Positions 18,003-27,630 of a DNA stretch of 34,651 bases are shown here, piece after piece (position 1 is the stretch's first letter; the number at the start of each line of letters is the position of its first letter). The notes under the pieces were generated by a model. The model saw only the letters and a program-made list of their open reading frames with translations, was not told the DNA's origin and did not search any database. The DNA comes from Microcaldota archaeon (GTDB taxonomy: Archaea > Micrarchaeota > Micrarchaeia > Micrarchaeales > CABMGC01), in the NCBI GenBank assembly GCA_021827925.1, contig JAKATZ010000008.1, positions 1 through 34,651 of the forward strand, read 5' to 3'. Position numbers and translations under genes: made by a program.

Positions 18003-18623
18003 ATGGCTTCTGAGAAAAAGAGAAAGAGCGAGCGAGTAGAGGGCAGCAAGTCCAAAGAACAGCACGGGGCCAAGGGGCACGCCGATCGTGCATCCAGAGC
18101 AAATCCTGACATATCAGGCGAAGAGGGCATCCGCGGAAATGAACGCGGGCTTTTGGAAAACGCGCCTCTGATAGGGCTTATTGCAGTTGTTGTGGTTGCG
18201 ATAGCCGCAGCCGCTGTGATCATTCCAGGCATAAATCCCTCCTTCTCTACATTCAAGAGCAACTTCCAGTCTGCCCCAAGGATAGCCATAACTGTGAAGT
18301 ACACCAACGCAACCGCATACAACAGCGAGACCAGCTGCTTCACCGATATCGTTGAAGTAGTTTCCAGATACAAGAGCCCATCTGCAATAGATTTCTACAC
18401 AATAGACGGGAACAATTGCACATACTCTCCAACAGGCCTGGGACATCAGATAAATCCTGTCACGACAAATGCTTCGGAATGCCTCAGCAAGGCCTACTCG
18501 GAGCCGGGCATCTTCCTGAACTACAGCCAGGCAAACAGGACTCTCATCACTGCAAGCCATCTCTACATATACGGCAACGGTGCGTATTACAACGAATGTC
18601 CCATAGCGGTCGATCTCTCCTGA
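18003..18623 (+). CDS. Single-pass membrane protein with Cys-containing ectodomain, unknown
   Basis: Charged N-terminus, one TM (APLIGLIAVVVVAIAAAAVIIPG), then an ectodomain with sequons and four Cys. Starts 5 nt after the previous stop. Confidence 0.7.
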   Translation: MASEKKRKSERVEGSKSKEQHGAKGHADRASRANPDISGEEGIRGNERGLLENAPLIGLIAVVVVAIAAAAVIIPGINPSFSTFKSNFQSAPRIAITVKYTNATAYNSETSCFTDIVEVVSRYKSPSAIDFYTIDGNNCTYSPTGLGHQINPVTTNASECLSKAYSEPGIFLNYSQANRTLITASHLYIYGNGAYYNECPIAVDLS

Positions 18624-18651
18624 AGCTTTCCTGCCATAGGGCCTGGTACGC

Positions 18652-19446
18652 ATGGAAGGGGAAGATCTAGATATAGGCGGACAGCTCTTCAGGATAAGAG
18701 TTGAGCCTGCAAGGGGACGGAATGCATACGCGATTATCTCCGGCGCTGAGATAAGGATAAGGATACCTCTAGGCATGGGCAGAAGGGAGTCAGAGCGCTG
18801 TTTTATGGAGCTCAGAGAGCGTGTGATAAGGAAGATCATGCGTCATCCCGAAGTCCGATGGCATTCAAACAGGGGGCCCGAATTCAGCGCAGGACAAGAG
18901 TTCGGCGTGCTTGGGCAACCATTACGCATAGAGGTCTCAGAGGATCTCTTCCGCAGGCGCAACACCGCAAAGATAGATGGTGCTGTCCTACGCCTGCTTC
19001 TTGCAGGTGACATACCACAGAGTTCGAAGGCAAGCACTGTTAACCTGCTTGCGCACCGTGCCATATCGCGCCACTTCCTCCCCGAGATAGAGAACCGCGT
19101 AAGCAGGATAAACGCAGAATCATTCGGATTCGATCTCAAAAGAGTATCATTAAAGAGGCAGAGCACAAGATGGGGCAGCTGTTCCAAGAGGAGCGGCAGG
19201 ATAAACCTGAATTTCCGGCTCCTATTCGCCCCGGAAGGAATACTGGATTATGTAATAACCCACGAGCTTGCACATCTCAAAGAATCAAACCATTCTCAAG
19301 CATTCTGGAGACTTGTGGGAACAGCGATGCCAGATTATAAGGAACGGGCAAGATGGCTCAGAAAAAATGGGGGAACCATCTGCCCTTCATCTGCAACTCT
19401 GCCGGATAGCAGCAGTAACGACGAGCAGCGCAATGCCTTGAGATAA
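18652..19446 (+). CDS. YgjP-type metal-dependent hydrolase/protease (DUF45, M48-like)
   Basis: TRWGSCSKRSGRINLNFRLLFAPEGILDYVITHELAHLKESNHSQAFWRLV: HExxH plus downstream motif typical of YgjP. Confidence 0.9.
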   Translation: MEGEDLDIGGQLFRIRVEPARGRNAYAIISGAEIRIRIPLGMGRRESERCFMELRERVIRKIMRHPEVRWHSNRGPEFSAGQEFGVLGQPLRIEVSEDLFRRRNTAKIDGAVLRLLLAGDIPQSSKASTVNLLAHRAISRHFLPEIENRVSRINAESFGFDLKRVSLKRQSTRWGSCSKRSGRINLNFRLLFAPEGILDYVITHELAHLKESNHSQAFWRLVGTAMPDYKERARWLRKNGGTICPSSATLPDSSSNDEQRNALR

Positions 19447-19452
19447 TGCAAT

Positions 19453-20430
19453 TCAGTGCCGCCTTTTTGCTCTGTTCCCGCCGCCCTGCTGTTTCCGATA
19501 AGCTACGATCTCCCCTGCATACTTTGTGCCGGTGAAGTTTCCCACGATCATTATCCTCGGTTCGCTATATCTTACCTCAAAACCCTCTGCCTTAAGCCGC
19601 TCTACAATATCCCTGTATCCGTAATGGTACTCTATGTGCAGCAGTGAAAACCTTCTGAGGATCTCGCTCGACGTGTTTCTTATTATCTCGTACTCTCCGC
19701 CTTCGCAGTCCATCTTGATTATGCAATCCTTAAGCTTCATTCTCGCTGCAAACTCGCCGAGCTGGATCATTTTGCCTTCAGAAGATCCGAAACTGCTGTT
19801 TGAAGGGCTGTACTCTTTCTTATCCCCCACAAGAAGCGCCATGAACGGGATTATCCTCGATTCAAGCCTGTTAAGCTCTATGTTCCTCTTCATCGTCTCG
19901 TAGAGCGGTTTGACAGGCTCGAACGCGTACACCTTCTTCGCTCCGAGGATTGAGTAGAGAAGGGCAGTTTCGCCCATGTACGCGCCAGCATCTACTACAA
20001 CCTTTCCATTGAAATCAGCAACAGCGTGCTCATCCGAAGAGAGGTCTCCTACTGCGGCCGCAACCGAGGCCGCATCAACTCCCACCTTAACCCCTCGCAC
20101 AGTGAAAGATGCAGTATTTCCTGAGCGCACAAGCCCCAATCCCTTAACGCGCTCAAAATGCGATTCGTCTGACTGCCCTATGCTTATCAACTTGTTGATG
20201 CTATTGCGCGTTAGCTCAAAAGCATTCCCATTCCTGAGTCTAATTGTTCTGCTCTTCGCAAGTCCCGAGTACACCAGCGGAGCTATATACCACTGTGTTG
20301 TTGCCTTGCGCATGCTGCCAAGATAACCGAGCATCTGCGATGCGTGGATTACTGCAGCGTACGGCATGGAAAGAGTCAGTCTTATCCTATCTTTTGCATA
20401 AACATTCTCAAACATGGCTTGTGGCACCAA
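19453..20430 (-). CDS. FkbM-family SAM methyltransferase
   Basis: GKVVVDAGAYMGETALLYSILGAKKVYAFEPVKPLYETMKRNIELN...IIKMDCEGGEYEII. Confidence 0.88.
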   Translation of the reverse strand: MVPQAMFENVYAKDRIRLTLSMPYAAVIHASQMLGYLGSMRKATTQWYIAPLVYSGLAKSRTIRLRNGNAFELTRNSINKLISIGQSDESHFERVKGLGLVRSGNTASFTVRGVKVGVDAASVAAAVGDLSSDEHAVADFNGKVVVDAGAYMGETALLYSILGAKKVYAFEPVKPLYETMKRNIELNRLESRIIPFMALLVGDKKEYSPSNSSFGSSEGKMIQLGEFAARMKLKDCIIKMDCEGGEYEIIRNTSSEILRRFSLLHIEYHYGYRDIVERLKAEGFEVRYSEPRIMIVGNFTGTKYAGEIVAYRKQQGGGNRAKRRH

Positions 20431-20442
20431 ATTGCTTCCGCA

Positions 20443-21657
20443 TCAGTTTATCGCGCAGCATCTCGCGCATGCGGGGAAGAGCTTGCGCTTGTAAAGCTCC
20501 TCCCTGAATTTCCTTGCGGCATCGCTGCCCCATAACTCATCAACTTTCTTATTCCTTACATTGCCAAGCTTGAAATCGGTCATCCACTCGTCAGGGCAGA
20601 ACATTGCATCTCCGTTCGCCTTAACCATCAGATAATTCCATGCGACAAAGCATCTGTCTCTCTTCGTAAATGAGAGATCCGAGTAATACTTGACAATCTG
20701 CTCCTGCGTGAGCCGCGGATGTATGAACACGGGCTTACTGTACTTCTTTTTCTCTATGTCCATTATCTCCTTCGAGAGCTTCTGCACGTATCCTGCATCA
20801 AAAGTCGATATTATGTGCGAGTCAACTCCCTCGCCTTCGTTGCTGCCAAAGATCATCTTCAGCACCTTCTTATGGGCTTCGGCGTGGTTCTTGTCAGTGA
20901 ACCAGAGGTGCTGTAGTCTTGTGCCGTCAACCCCGACATCATCCTGAAGATACCTGATAAGCTCATCAAGCCTGCCGGCGATCCACGGCGAGAATGTCGT
21001 GTTCGTCTTGATGCCTGGAAGAGCGTTCTCTCCTCTATAATCCAAAAGCTTCCTTATAGTCTCTGTAGTCTTGTCAAACATGCCTTTTCCCCTGATGTTA
21101 TCATGCACGTCTCTGGGGCCGTCTATGGAGAAGTTTATTGTGAGGTTTCTTATCCTTGAGAGCCTTTCAAGCTTATCATCGCTAAGCATGGTGCCGTTGT
21201 TGTTAGTTATCACCGACATGCCCTTGCCGGTTATGTACTCTATTATGTCTACAGTATCCTTCCTTATGAAGGGCTCCCCTCCTGAAAGGTAGAACGAAGG
21301 CCTGTGCTTTCCCGCAAGCTGGTCCACAAGATCGAATATCTCCTGCGTACTGAGCTCCTGCGTCACTAGAGGATCCCTCTCCCTGACGAGCTTGAAAGCT
21401 ATGCCGTTAGATCCCCACCACCAGCACATCGTGCATCTAAGGTTGCATATCACTGAGAGCTCAAGGTTTACTACGTCTATCTTCCTGCCTTCCTGCCTGT
21501 CTCCGAACCTGAATTTGTATCCGGAAGAGAGTCTTTCCGGGAGCGTGAGCATGCTTGTGCCGTAATCCCACAGCCGCGGACTGACCTTCTGCAACCTCAT
21601 CCCTATCTTGTAAAGGTTCGGATGCAGCCCGCTGTCAAGCTTCAGAAAACCACTCAT
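20443..21657 (-). CDS. Radical SAM protein with SPASM-like C-terminal Cys cluster
   Basis: ELSVICNLRCTMCWWW (CxxxCxxC), YLSGGEPFIRKD, SIDGPRDVHDNIRG, and C-terminal CFVAWNYLMVKANGDAMFCPDEWM...LFPACARCCAIN. Confidence 0.9.
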   Translation of the reverse strand: MSGFLKLDSGLHPNLYKIGMRLQKVSPRLWDYGTSMLTLPERLSSGYKFRFGDRQEGRKIDVVNLELSVICNLRCTMCWWWGSNGIAFKLVRERDPLVTQELSTQEIFDLVDQLAGKHRPSFYLSGGEPFIRKDTVDIIEYITGKGMSVITNNNGTMLSDDKLERLSRIRNLTINFSIDGPRDVHDNIRGKGMFDKTTETIRKLLDYRGENALPGIKTNTTFSPWIAGRLDELIRYLQDDVGVDGTRLQHLWFTDKNHAEAHKKVLKMIFGSNEGEGVDSHIISTFDAGYVQKLSKEIMDIEKKKYSKPVFIHPRLTQEQIVKYYSDLSFTKRDRCFVAWNYLMVKANGDAMFCPDEWMTDFKLGNVRNKKVDELWGSDAARKFREELYKRKLFPACARCCAIN

Positions 21658-21783
21658 TATTCCCTTCCCTTTTGATGTTTAAATACCTTATTGTCAGTGT
21701 CTCGCAGTGGTCTTTCTGCCAAGAATCCCTGTGTTGTGTACCTGAGATGATATATTTTTAAGCTTCCGATTCCATCACCTAGC

Positions 21784-22854
21784 ATGAAGCCTATCACAGT
21801 GCTCATATTCTCCAGAAACAATGTTGCAGGAGCGATCGAGCTCATACAAAGCGTGTACGGCCTCGCTCAGGAATTCGTGCTTATAGACAGCAGCGGTCAA
21901 AAACAGCGAGCCGAGCTGCGCAGAACGATATCTGCGCTTAAGCTTGATAAAATCCGCACGTTCCATGCCGTAGCTCTAGGATACGCTGATCCGCTTCGCA
22001 TGTACGGCCTATCAAAATGCAGTAACGACTGGGTTCTCTATCTCGATGTCGATGAAAGAGTCAGCGAACGCTTGAAAAGAGAATTGCAGAAAGTAATATC
22101 AAGGCCCGGCTGCGACGCGTTCGCGATAAAACGCTACGAAGAGGCCGGAGATGACGCATCGGGCTTCTTCACGTGGCAGGTACGCCTGTTCAGGAAAAGC
22201 AAAGTGCTATACAAAGGCCTTCTCCACGAACAGGCAGAGGTTAACGGCAAGTTATGCCGTATTGAAAACAGCGACTTCTACCTTGAACACAGGCAGGAAC
22301 TAAGGAACCCATCCTCAGGCATAGAGTACTCTGAATTCGAGCAGTTCGAGAGGATGTCTTATCGCACATACAACGAGAAAATGCTCGAATATTTCATAAA
22401 GGCTACAATGCCTGAAAAAAAGACATTCTCAAACAATATTGCCAAGCACATAATAAAAGGATGGCTCTTTCTCTATGAGTCGGTGACACTCCGCAAACAG
22501 GAGCAGGAACTTGGAAATTTCGATTATCTGTTCTATTATCTGGCCAAGAGCATGGGTTATTCATTAAAGCGCGGCAGGCTTTACGGGGGTACGATACGGG
22601 GGGCGTTAGAGTATCTCGGGAAGGTCAGGGAATGGAAGTCCTCTCCGAACGGGAAAGAGTTCTTCGAGATATCCCAGATAATAAACAAGGAAGGAGTGAT
22701 ACACTTTCTCGGCCTCGAGACTGAGAAGACCATACTGGCACTTAACAGGAAGTACTCCGGCAAAAGGCAAGGGATAGGATTGCTTAAGGAGCTGCTCATA
22801 GAAAAGTACAGGCTATTGCATGCAGTCCCGTCTCGCGGCAAAAAAGGCAGTTAG
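21784..22854 (+). CDS. GT2 family glycosyltransferase (WaaE/KdtX-like)
   Basis: ITVLIFSRNNVAGAIELIQSVYGLAQEFVLIDSSG...DWVLYLDVDERVSERLKREL. Confidence 0.85.
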   Translation: MKPITVLIFSRNNVAGAIELIQSVYGLAQEFVLIDSSGQKQRAELRRTISALKLDKIRTFHAVALGYADPLRMYGLSKCSNDWVLYLDVDERVSERLKRELQKVISRPGCDAFAIKRYEEAGDDASGFFTWQVRLFRKSKVLYKGLLHEQAEVNGKLCRIENSDFYLEHRQELRNPSSGIEYSEFEQFERMSYRTYNEKMLEYFIKATMPEKKTFSNNIAKHIIKGWLFLYESVTLRKQEQELGNFDYLFYYLAKSMGYSLKRGRLYGGTIRGALEYLGKVREWKSSPNGKEFFEISQIINKEGVIHFLGLETEKTILALNRKYSGKRQGIGLLKELLIEKYRLLHAVPSRGKKGS

Positions 22855-22855
22855 G

Positions 22856-24019
22856 ATGGGAAAATCAAAGATACTCCTTATCGCAAACAACCTTTCCAAC
22901 TTCGGCGGCGGAGAGCGATGGGTGCTCGAAGTTGCGTCAGAGCTCAAGAAGAAGCACGAAGTATCCATATTAAACCTGACTTCCAAAGCGGACACCACGA
23001 GGGTGCCCCTGCGCGCAGCTTTGCGGAATTATGGCCTAAAAAAAGCAGACGTATCAATTGCAGAATGTATCGGGGTAAGGTCGAAAGTTTTTGGTTCGGA
23101 GAACTTCATCCTCCTCGTGCCAAAGCCTGGTGCCCTATCCGCTATGCACGCAAAGATCAGGGATACCGATACTGTATACATAATAACATCAAACCCTCTG
23201 GCACTGTCCTACGTCATCGCACTCTGCAGCCTCTATCGGAAGAAGCTGATCTTCGGAGTCCACATACCTTTCCTAAAAAACCTGCTATCCTCCAATTCAA
23301 CCGCCGGAACATATCGCTTTCTCCTTGGCAAAGTACGTGAATTCCATGTACTGAACAGGGATGACGAATCACTTATACGGTCACGCTTCAAGAGTGCAAA
23401 AGTGCATCTGATACCGAACTTCATACCCTCACTTCCCGTGCTGCGTAATTCCAAAAATAAGAAGAAGTTCATCGTGCTATTCGTCGGCAGGCTTGAGACG
23501 CAGCAGAAAGGGATAGATCTGCTCTCTGAAATCGTCGCCAGGACAATAAAAAAGAACCCCCGCATAAGCTTTCATATCCTGGGGAAGTCCGGAGACGGCC
23601 AGGGCATCGTGTTGAAATTGGCCTTGCGATATCCCGGGAGAGTACTGCAGCCAGGCTTTGTATCGGAGCGCAGGCTTGCGGAAGAGTACCAAAGGGCATC
23701 CTTATTCATATGCACCTCGCGCTACGAGAGCTTTGGCCTTAGCGTACTTGAAGCACAAAGCTTTGGTCTGCCTGTCGTGTCCTTCAGAATAAGCGGTCCC
23801 GTGGATATACTAAGATCCACGATACAGGGAGCCACGGTTGCGCCTTTCGATACAGTGGCGTTCTCGGATCGCATACTCTGGTACTACAACAGATACGCCT
23901 GCAATCCCGAAGATCGCATATCTGATGGAAAACAGATACGAATGATAGTTGCCAGAGAATACGGCAAAGAGCTGGTTATGGCTAAGCTCGAGAAATTATT
24001 ATCCGGCAAGGGGGAGTGA
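22856..24019 (+). CDS. GT4 family glycosyltransferase
   Basis: GGGERWVLEVASELKKKHEVSILN; FVGRLETQQKGIDLLSEI; TSRYESFGLSVLEAQSFGLPVVSF. ATG at 22856 follows the upstream TAG. Confidence 0.88.
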   Translation: MGKSKILLIANNLSNFGGGERWVLEVASELKKKHEVSILNLTSKADTTRVPLRAALRNYGLKKADVSIAECIGVRSKVFGSENFILLVPKPGALSAMHAKIRDTDTVYIITSNPLALSYVIALCSLYRKKLIFGVHIPFLKNLLSSNSTAGTYRFLLGKVREFHVLNRDDESLIRSRFKSAKVHLIPNFIPSLPVLRNSKNKKKFIVLFVGRLETQQKGIDLLSEIVARTIKKNPRISFHILGKSGDGQGIVLKLALRYPGRVLQPGFVSERRLAEEYQRASLFICTSRYESFGLSVLEAQSFGLPVVSFRISGPVDILRSTIQGATVAPFDTVAFSDRILWYYNRYACNPEDRISDGKQIRMIVAREYGKELVMAKLEKLLSGKGE

Positions 24020-24044
24020 TCCTGCGCTGTCCCTTACTGCTGCG

Positions 24045-25142
24045 TCATTGCCTTCCACTGCTTATCATCTTCTCGTATGCTAAAATCGTGTTTAAAGCTG
24101 TTTTTTCCCATGTGAATCCCCTCGCGTAATTCATGGCAGCTTTCCTTTTTTTCTCCCCGTATCCATTCTCCTTGAGCTCCTTTATCTTTTCTGCCATCTC
24201 CTCTTCGCTTTCCACCTCGATGCAGTGCCTTCTGACTTCCCTTGCGATCCTTCCTTTTCTGTACACTATCACTGGGATCCCCCTGGCTTGGGCTTCAAGT
24301 ATTTCAAGCTCGAATCCTGCGTAAAGTACGGGGTGAACATAAACATCAAACGAGTCGTATATGCGCACAAGCCTGTCCTCAGGCGCGAAGCCCATAAGAT
24401 GTATCCTCCTGTCTGACGAAGCTTCCTTCTCAATGTCAGCATAGGCCTTGGTGTCAGACCTCTTGCCCCAGAGTTCCATGTGCACATCCTTGTCCTCTAG
24501 AAGCTTCACTGCCTTAACTCCGAAGATTCTGTTCTTTTTGTATATGTAGGAGCCTATTGAGCCAACTACGAATCCCTTCCTCATTCTTCTGTGCGCGTAC
24601 GCAGATAGGAATCGGCTGTCTATCCCGAGGCTTACTACGCATATCCTCTTCCTGTCGTAGCCGAGCGATACTGCATCCTCCCTTGTGAGGGTTGAATCTG
24701 CAATAAGGTAGTCTGCCTTCAAAGACGCTTTCTCAGCCGCTTTAAGGAGTCTGTAATATGCCCTGATGCCTGCCTGCTTCTTTGCAGAGAGGTACCTCTC
24801 CATCACAAACTCCGGATACTTTATCGCAGAGAACTCATGTGCGGTGTTTACCTGCAGCGTATTCCTATCCTTGAGCGGTAGGCATAACAGGTCTCCTGAC
24901 GGGTTGTGCACTATGTCATAGCCTGCGTATGCCTTGGTGAGGTTATTCAGCATGAAAGCAAGGAAAGGCATCCTCCTGCCAAGAAAGGGAAGCTCTTCGG
25001 GCACTTCTATCTTATCCAGTTCAATATCTTTGCCTGCATACAAAGACATGTTGAAATACAGCTCATACAGATACCTGCGAACCCCCGAGCCGCTTCCCTT
25101 GTCAAAACTGCCTCGCGGCCCAAGAATCGCTATCTTCATCAT
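24045..25142 (-). CDS. GT4 family glycosyltransferase
   Basis: GSGSGVRRYLYELYFNM; SLGIDSRFLSAYAHRRMRKGFVVGSIG; ELEILEAQARGIPVIVYRKG. Confidence 0.85.
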   Translation of the reverse strand: MMKIAILGPRGSFDKGSGSGVRRYLYELYFNMSLYAGKDIELDKIEVPEELPFLGRRMPFLAFMLNNLTKAYAGYDIVHNPSGDLLCLPLKDRNTLQVNTAHEFSAIKYPEFVMERYLSAKKQAGIRAYYRLLKAAEKASLKADYLIADSTLTREDAVSLGYDRKRICVVSLGIDSRFLSAYAHRRMRKGFVVGSIGSYIYKKNRIFGVKAVKLLEDKDVHMELWGKRSDTKAYADIEKEASSDRRIHLMGFAPEDRLVRIYDSFDVYVHPVLYAGFELEILEAQARGIPVIVYRKGRIAREVRRHCIEVESEEEMAEKIKELKENGYGEKKRKAAMNYARGFTWEKTALNTILAYEKMISSGRQ

Positions 25143-25158
25143 AAGCCTAACCCTAAAC

Positions 25159-26334
25159 TCAAACCTGCCCCTTCAATGCCTTTCTGTACGAGTCTATCGT
25201 GTCAGCGACAACCCTCTTCCATGTGAATCTTCTGGCTCTTTTCAGGCCCATCCTTATGAGCCTGCTCCTTAGTTTCTCGTTCCTGCTGAGAGCAAGAATC
25301 CTGTTTGCCCACTCCTCGGGGTTCATCGGATCATTCACAAGCAATCCTGCCCCTCCTGAAGCTTCAGGCATGGCTGAGACGTTCGATGTTATTACCGGTG
25401 TACCACAGGCCATCGCCTCTACAATGGGGAATCCAACACCTTCATAAGTCGACGGATAAACCGAAAGCAAAGCACAAGCATACAGGTACTTGAGGTCTCC
25501 TCCCTCTATCCACCTGAGGCCTATGATGTCCTCCCCGTCCCTCAGCCCCTCCTCTTCCATAAGATTCTTAACCGGATCCATTTCCACTCTTGTTACTATA
25601 AGCGGCAATGAAAATCCGTACTTTCTCTTCAGAATCCCCCACGCTTTTATTATAGTGGGGAAGTTTTTGTTCTTTGCCATTCCTCCGCCAACGTATAAGA
25701 CGTAATGGCTACCCCTTATGCCGTATTTCTCGCGCAGGTGCCCAAGAACCTCAGATCTTTTCCTGCCGCTTAGCGGCTTCAGGTCTTTGTTAAGCCCGAA
25801 ATAAGTGACATCTATCCTACTAAGGGGCTTGCCGTATTTTTCATGTATCTCATGCCTCAGCTTATCCGATACCGATATTATTCTGTCCGCAAACAAGGCC
25901 GCAGTCCTGTAATTCAGCAGAGAGTAAACGTTCTCCTTGAGCGAATGCCAAAAATATTCTGAATGAAGGCCGTGAAAGGTGGAAATCATCGCCACTTTCC
26001 TCATGGCCCGCGGAACTAGCGGCAGCGTGTATGCCGTAGAATGGTAAACGTCTATGCCATCTCTGTCAAGTATCCTGGTAAACAATGGCGTCCTCCACAG
26101 AAAGTACGGCAGACTAACTTCCCTCACCTTATACTTGCCCTTAAACTTGAGCTTCGGCACCGCCCCTTTCCTGAAGTATATGGTATACTCGTTATCCGGG
26201 GCGTATTTCAGCAAGCTTTCGGTAAGCTCGAAGGAATATCTAACTATCCCGCTGCCTGGCTTCAGTAGTACCCTTCCGTATATTCCGATTTTCATCAGAT
26301 CCACAGGAAAGCGCGGCCAAGCCGTCAACCGCAC
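25159..26334 (-). CDS. GT4 family glycosyltransferase
   Basis: [82 protein letters not shown]-like motifs. Confidence 0.9.
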   Translation of the reverse strand: [391 protein letters not shown]

Positions 26335-26385
26335 TCTTTATAGAGATGAACATCTACATTAATAAGTGTTTACCTTGGTGCTCTA

Positions 26386-27573
26386 TTGAAGTATGACCTC
26401 TGCATTATCGGCGGCTTCGGGCATGTGGGTCTGCCTCTCTCTATTCTTTTCGCGAGCAAAGGCATCAAGGTATGCGCATACGACATATCAAAGGATACAG
26501 AGAAAGTCCTCTCCGAAGGAAAAATGCCTTTCATAGAGTTTGGGGCTGAAAAGTATTTCCCCCAAGTCCTTAAAGACGGCAATCTTCACCTGTCCACATC
26601 TCCTGATTGCATATCTGAGAGCAGGAACGTGCTGATAACCATAGGGACCCCTACCGACTTGCACATGAGTCCCGAACCGGTTGTTGAGCAACTGATCGAG
26701 GATTACATGAAATACTTCCGCGATGGGCAGTTGATAATTCTGCGCAGCACCGTGTATCCTGGTACAACCGAACGACTTTCAAGGATATTCGAGAAAAAAA
26801 GCGTAAAGGCAGATGTTGCTTTCTGCCCCGAGCGGATAGCACAAGGATACGCAATAAAGGAACTCCTGGAACTGCCCCATATAATATCCTCCACAAGCGA
26901 GGAAGGCATATCGCGCGCAAAGGAGCTTTTCAGAGTGCTCAATGACGATATCATAGTACTGAAGCCGATAGAGGCGGAGCTCGCCAAGCTCTTCACGAAT
27001 GCGTGGAGGTATATAAGCTTCAGCACCGCAAACCAGTTCTTTGTGATAGCCAACGATGCAGGCGCTGACTTCTACAAGATATACGATGCGATGGCTTACA
27101 AGTATCCAAGAATAATGGGTTTGCCGACTCCTGGTTTTGCATCAGGACCCTGCCTTTTCAAGGACACTGTGCATCTGAATGCTTTCTCCCAGCACAACTT
27201 CCACGTAGGAAATGCCGCAATCCTGATAAACGAGGGGATGCCAACATACGTGGTCGACAGGCTGAAACTCAAGCATGACCTCAGGAACAAGCGCGTGGGC
27301 ATACTCGGCATGGCATTCAAGGCAAACATTGATGACAAACGCGATTCTCTCTCATACAAGCTTTTCAAGCTGCTGGAGTTTGAAGCAAAGGAAGTGTACT
27401 GTTCCGATCCTTACATAAAGGGAGAAGGCTTCGTAAGCCCAGAAGAGCTGTTAAGGAAATCAGACATAATAATAGTCGGGACTCCCCACAGGGAATACGC
27501 GAACCTCAAGATCGACAGCAGCAAGGACCTTGTTGACGTATGGAACCTCTATGGGAAAGGATGTGTGCTCTGA
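26386..27573 (+). CDS. UDP-glucose/GDP-mannose dehydrogenase family (nucleotide-sugar dehydrogenase, WecC-like)
   Basis: CIIGGFGHVGLPLSILFASKGIKVCAYDI; RSTVYPGTTE; CPERIAQGYA; GPCLFKD catalytic Cys; GILGMAFKANIDDKRDS. TTG start. Confidence 0.88.
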   Translation: MKYDLCIIGGFGHVGLPLSILFASKGIKVCAYDISKDTEKVLSEGKMPFIEFGAEKYFPQVLKDGNLHLSTSPDCISESRNVLITIGTPTDLHMSPEPVVEQLIEDYMKYFRDGQLIILRSTVYPGTTERLSRIFEKKSVKADVAFCPERIAQGYAIKELLELPHIISSTSEEGISRAKELFRVLNDDIIVLKPIEAELAKLFTNAWRYISFSTANQFFVIANDAGADFYKIYDAMAYKYPRIMGLPTPGFASGPCLFKDTVHLNAFSQHNFHVGNAAILINEGMPTYVVDRLKLKHDLRNKRVGILGMAFKANIDDKRDSLSYKLFKLLEFEAKEVYCSDPYIKGEGFVSPEELLRKSDIIIVGTPHREYANLKIDSSKDLVDVWNLYGKGCVL

Positions 27574-27586
27574 TACTTTCGCATAA

Positions 27587-27619
27587 CACGCCAATTGCCT
27601 TATATTGGCTATTGGCGTG
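27587..27619. terminator. Hairpin between convergent genes
   Basis: CACGCCAAT(27587-27595)...ATTGGCGTG(27611-27619), a perfect 9-bp inverted repeat between stops at 27573 and 27631. Confidence 0.55.
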
Positions 27620-27630
27620 CCAGCGTCCAT

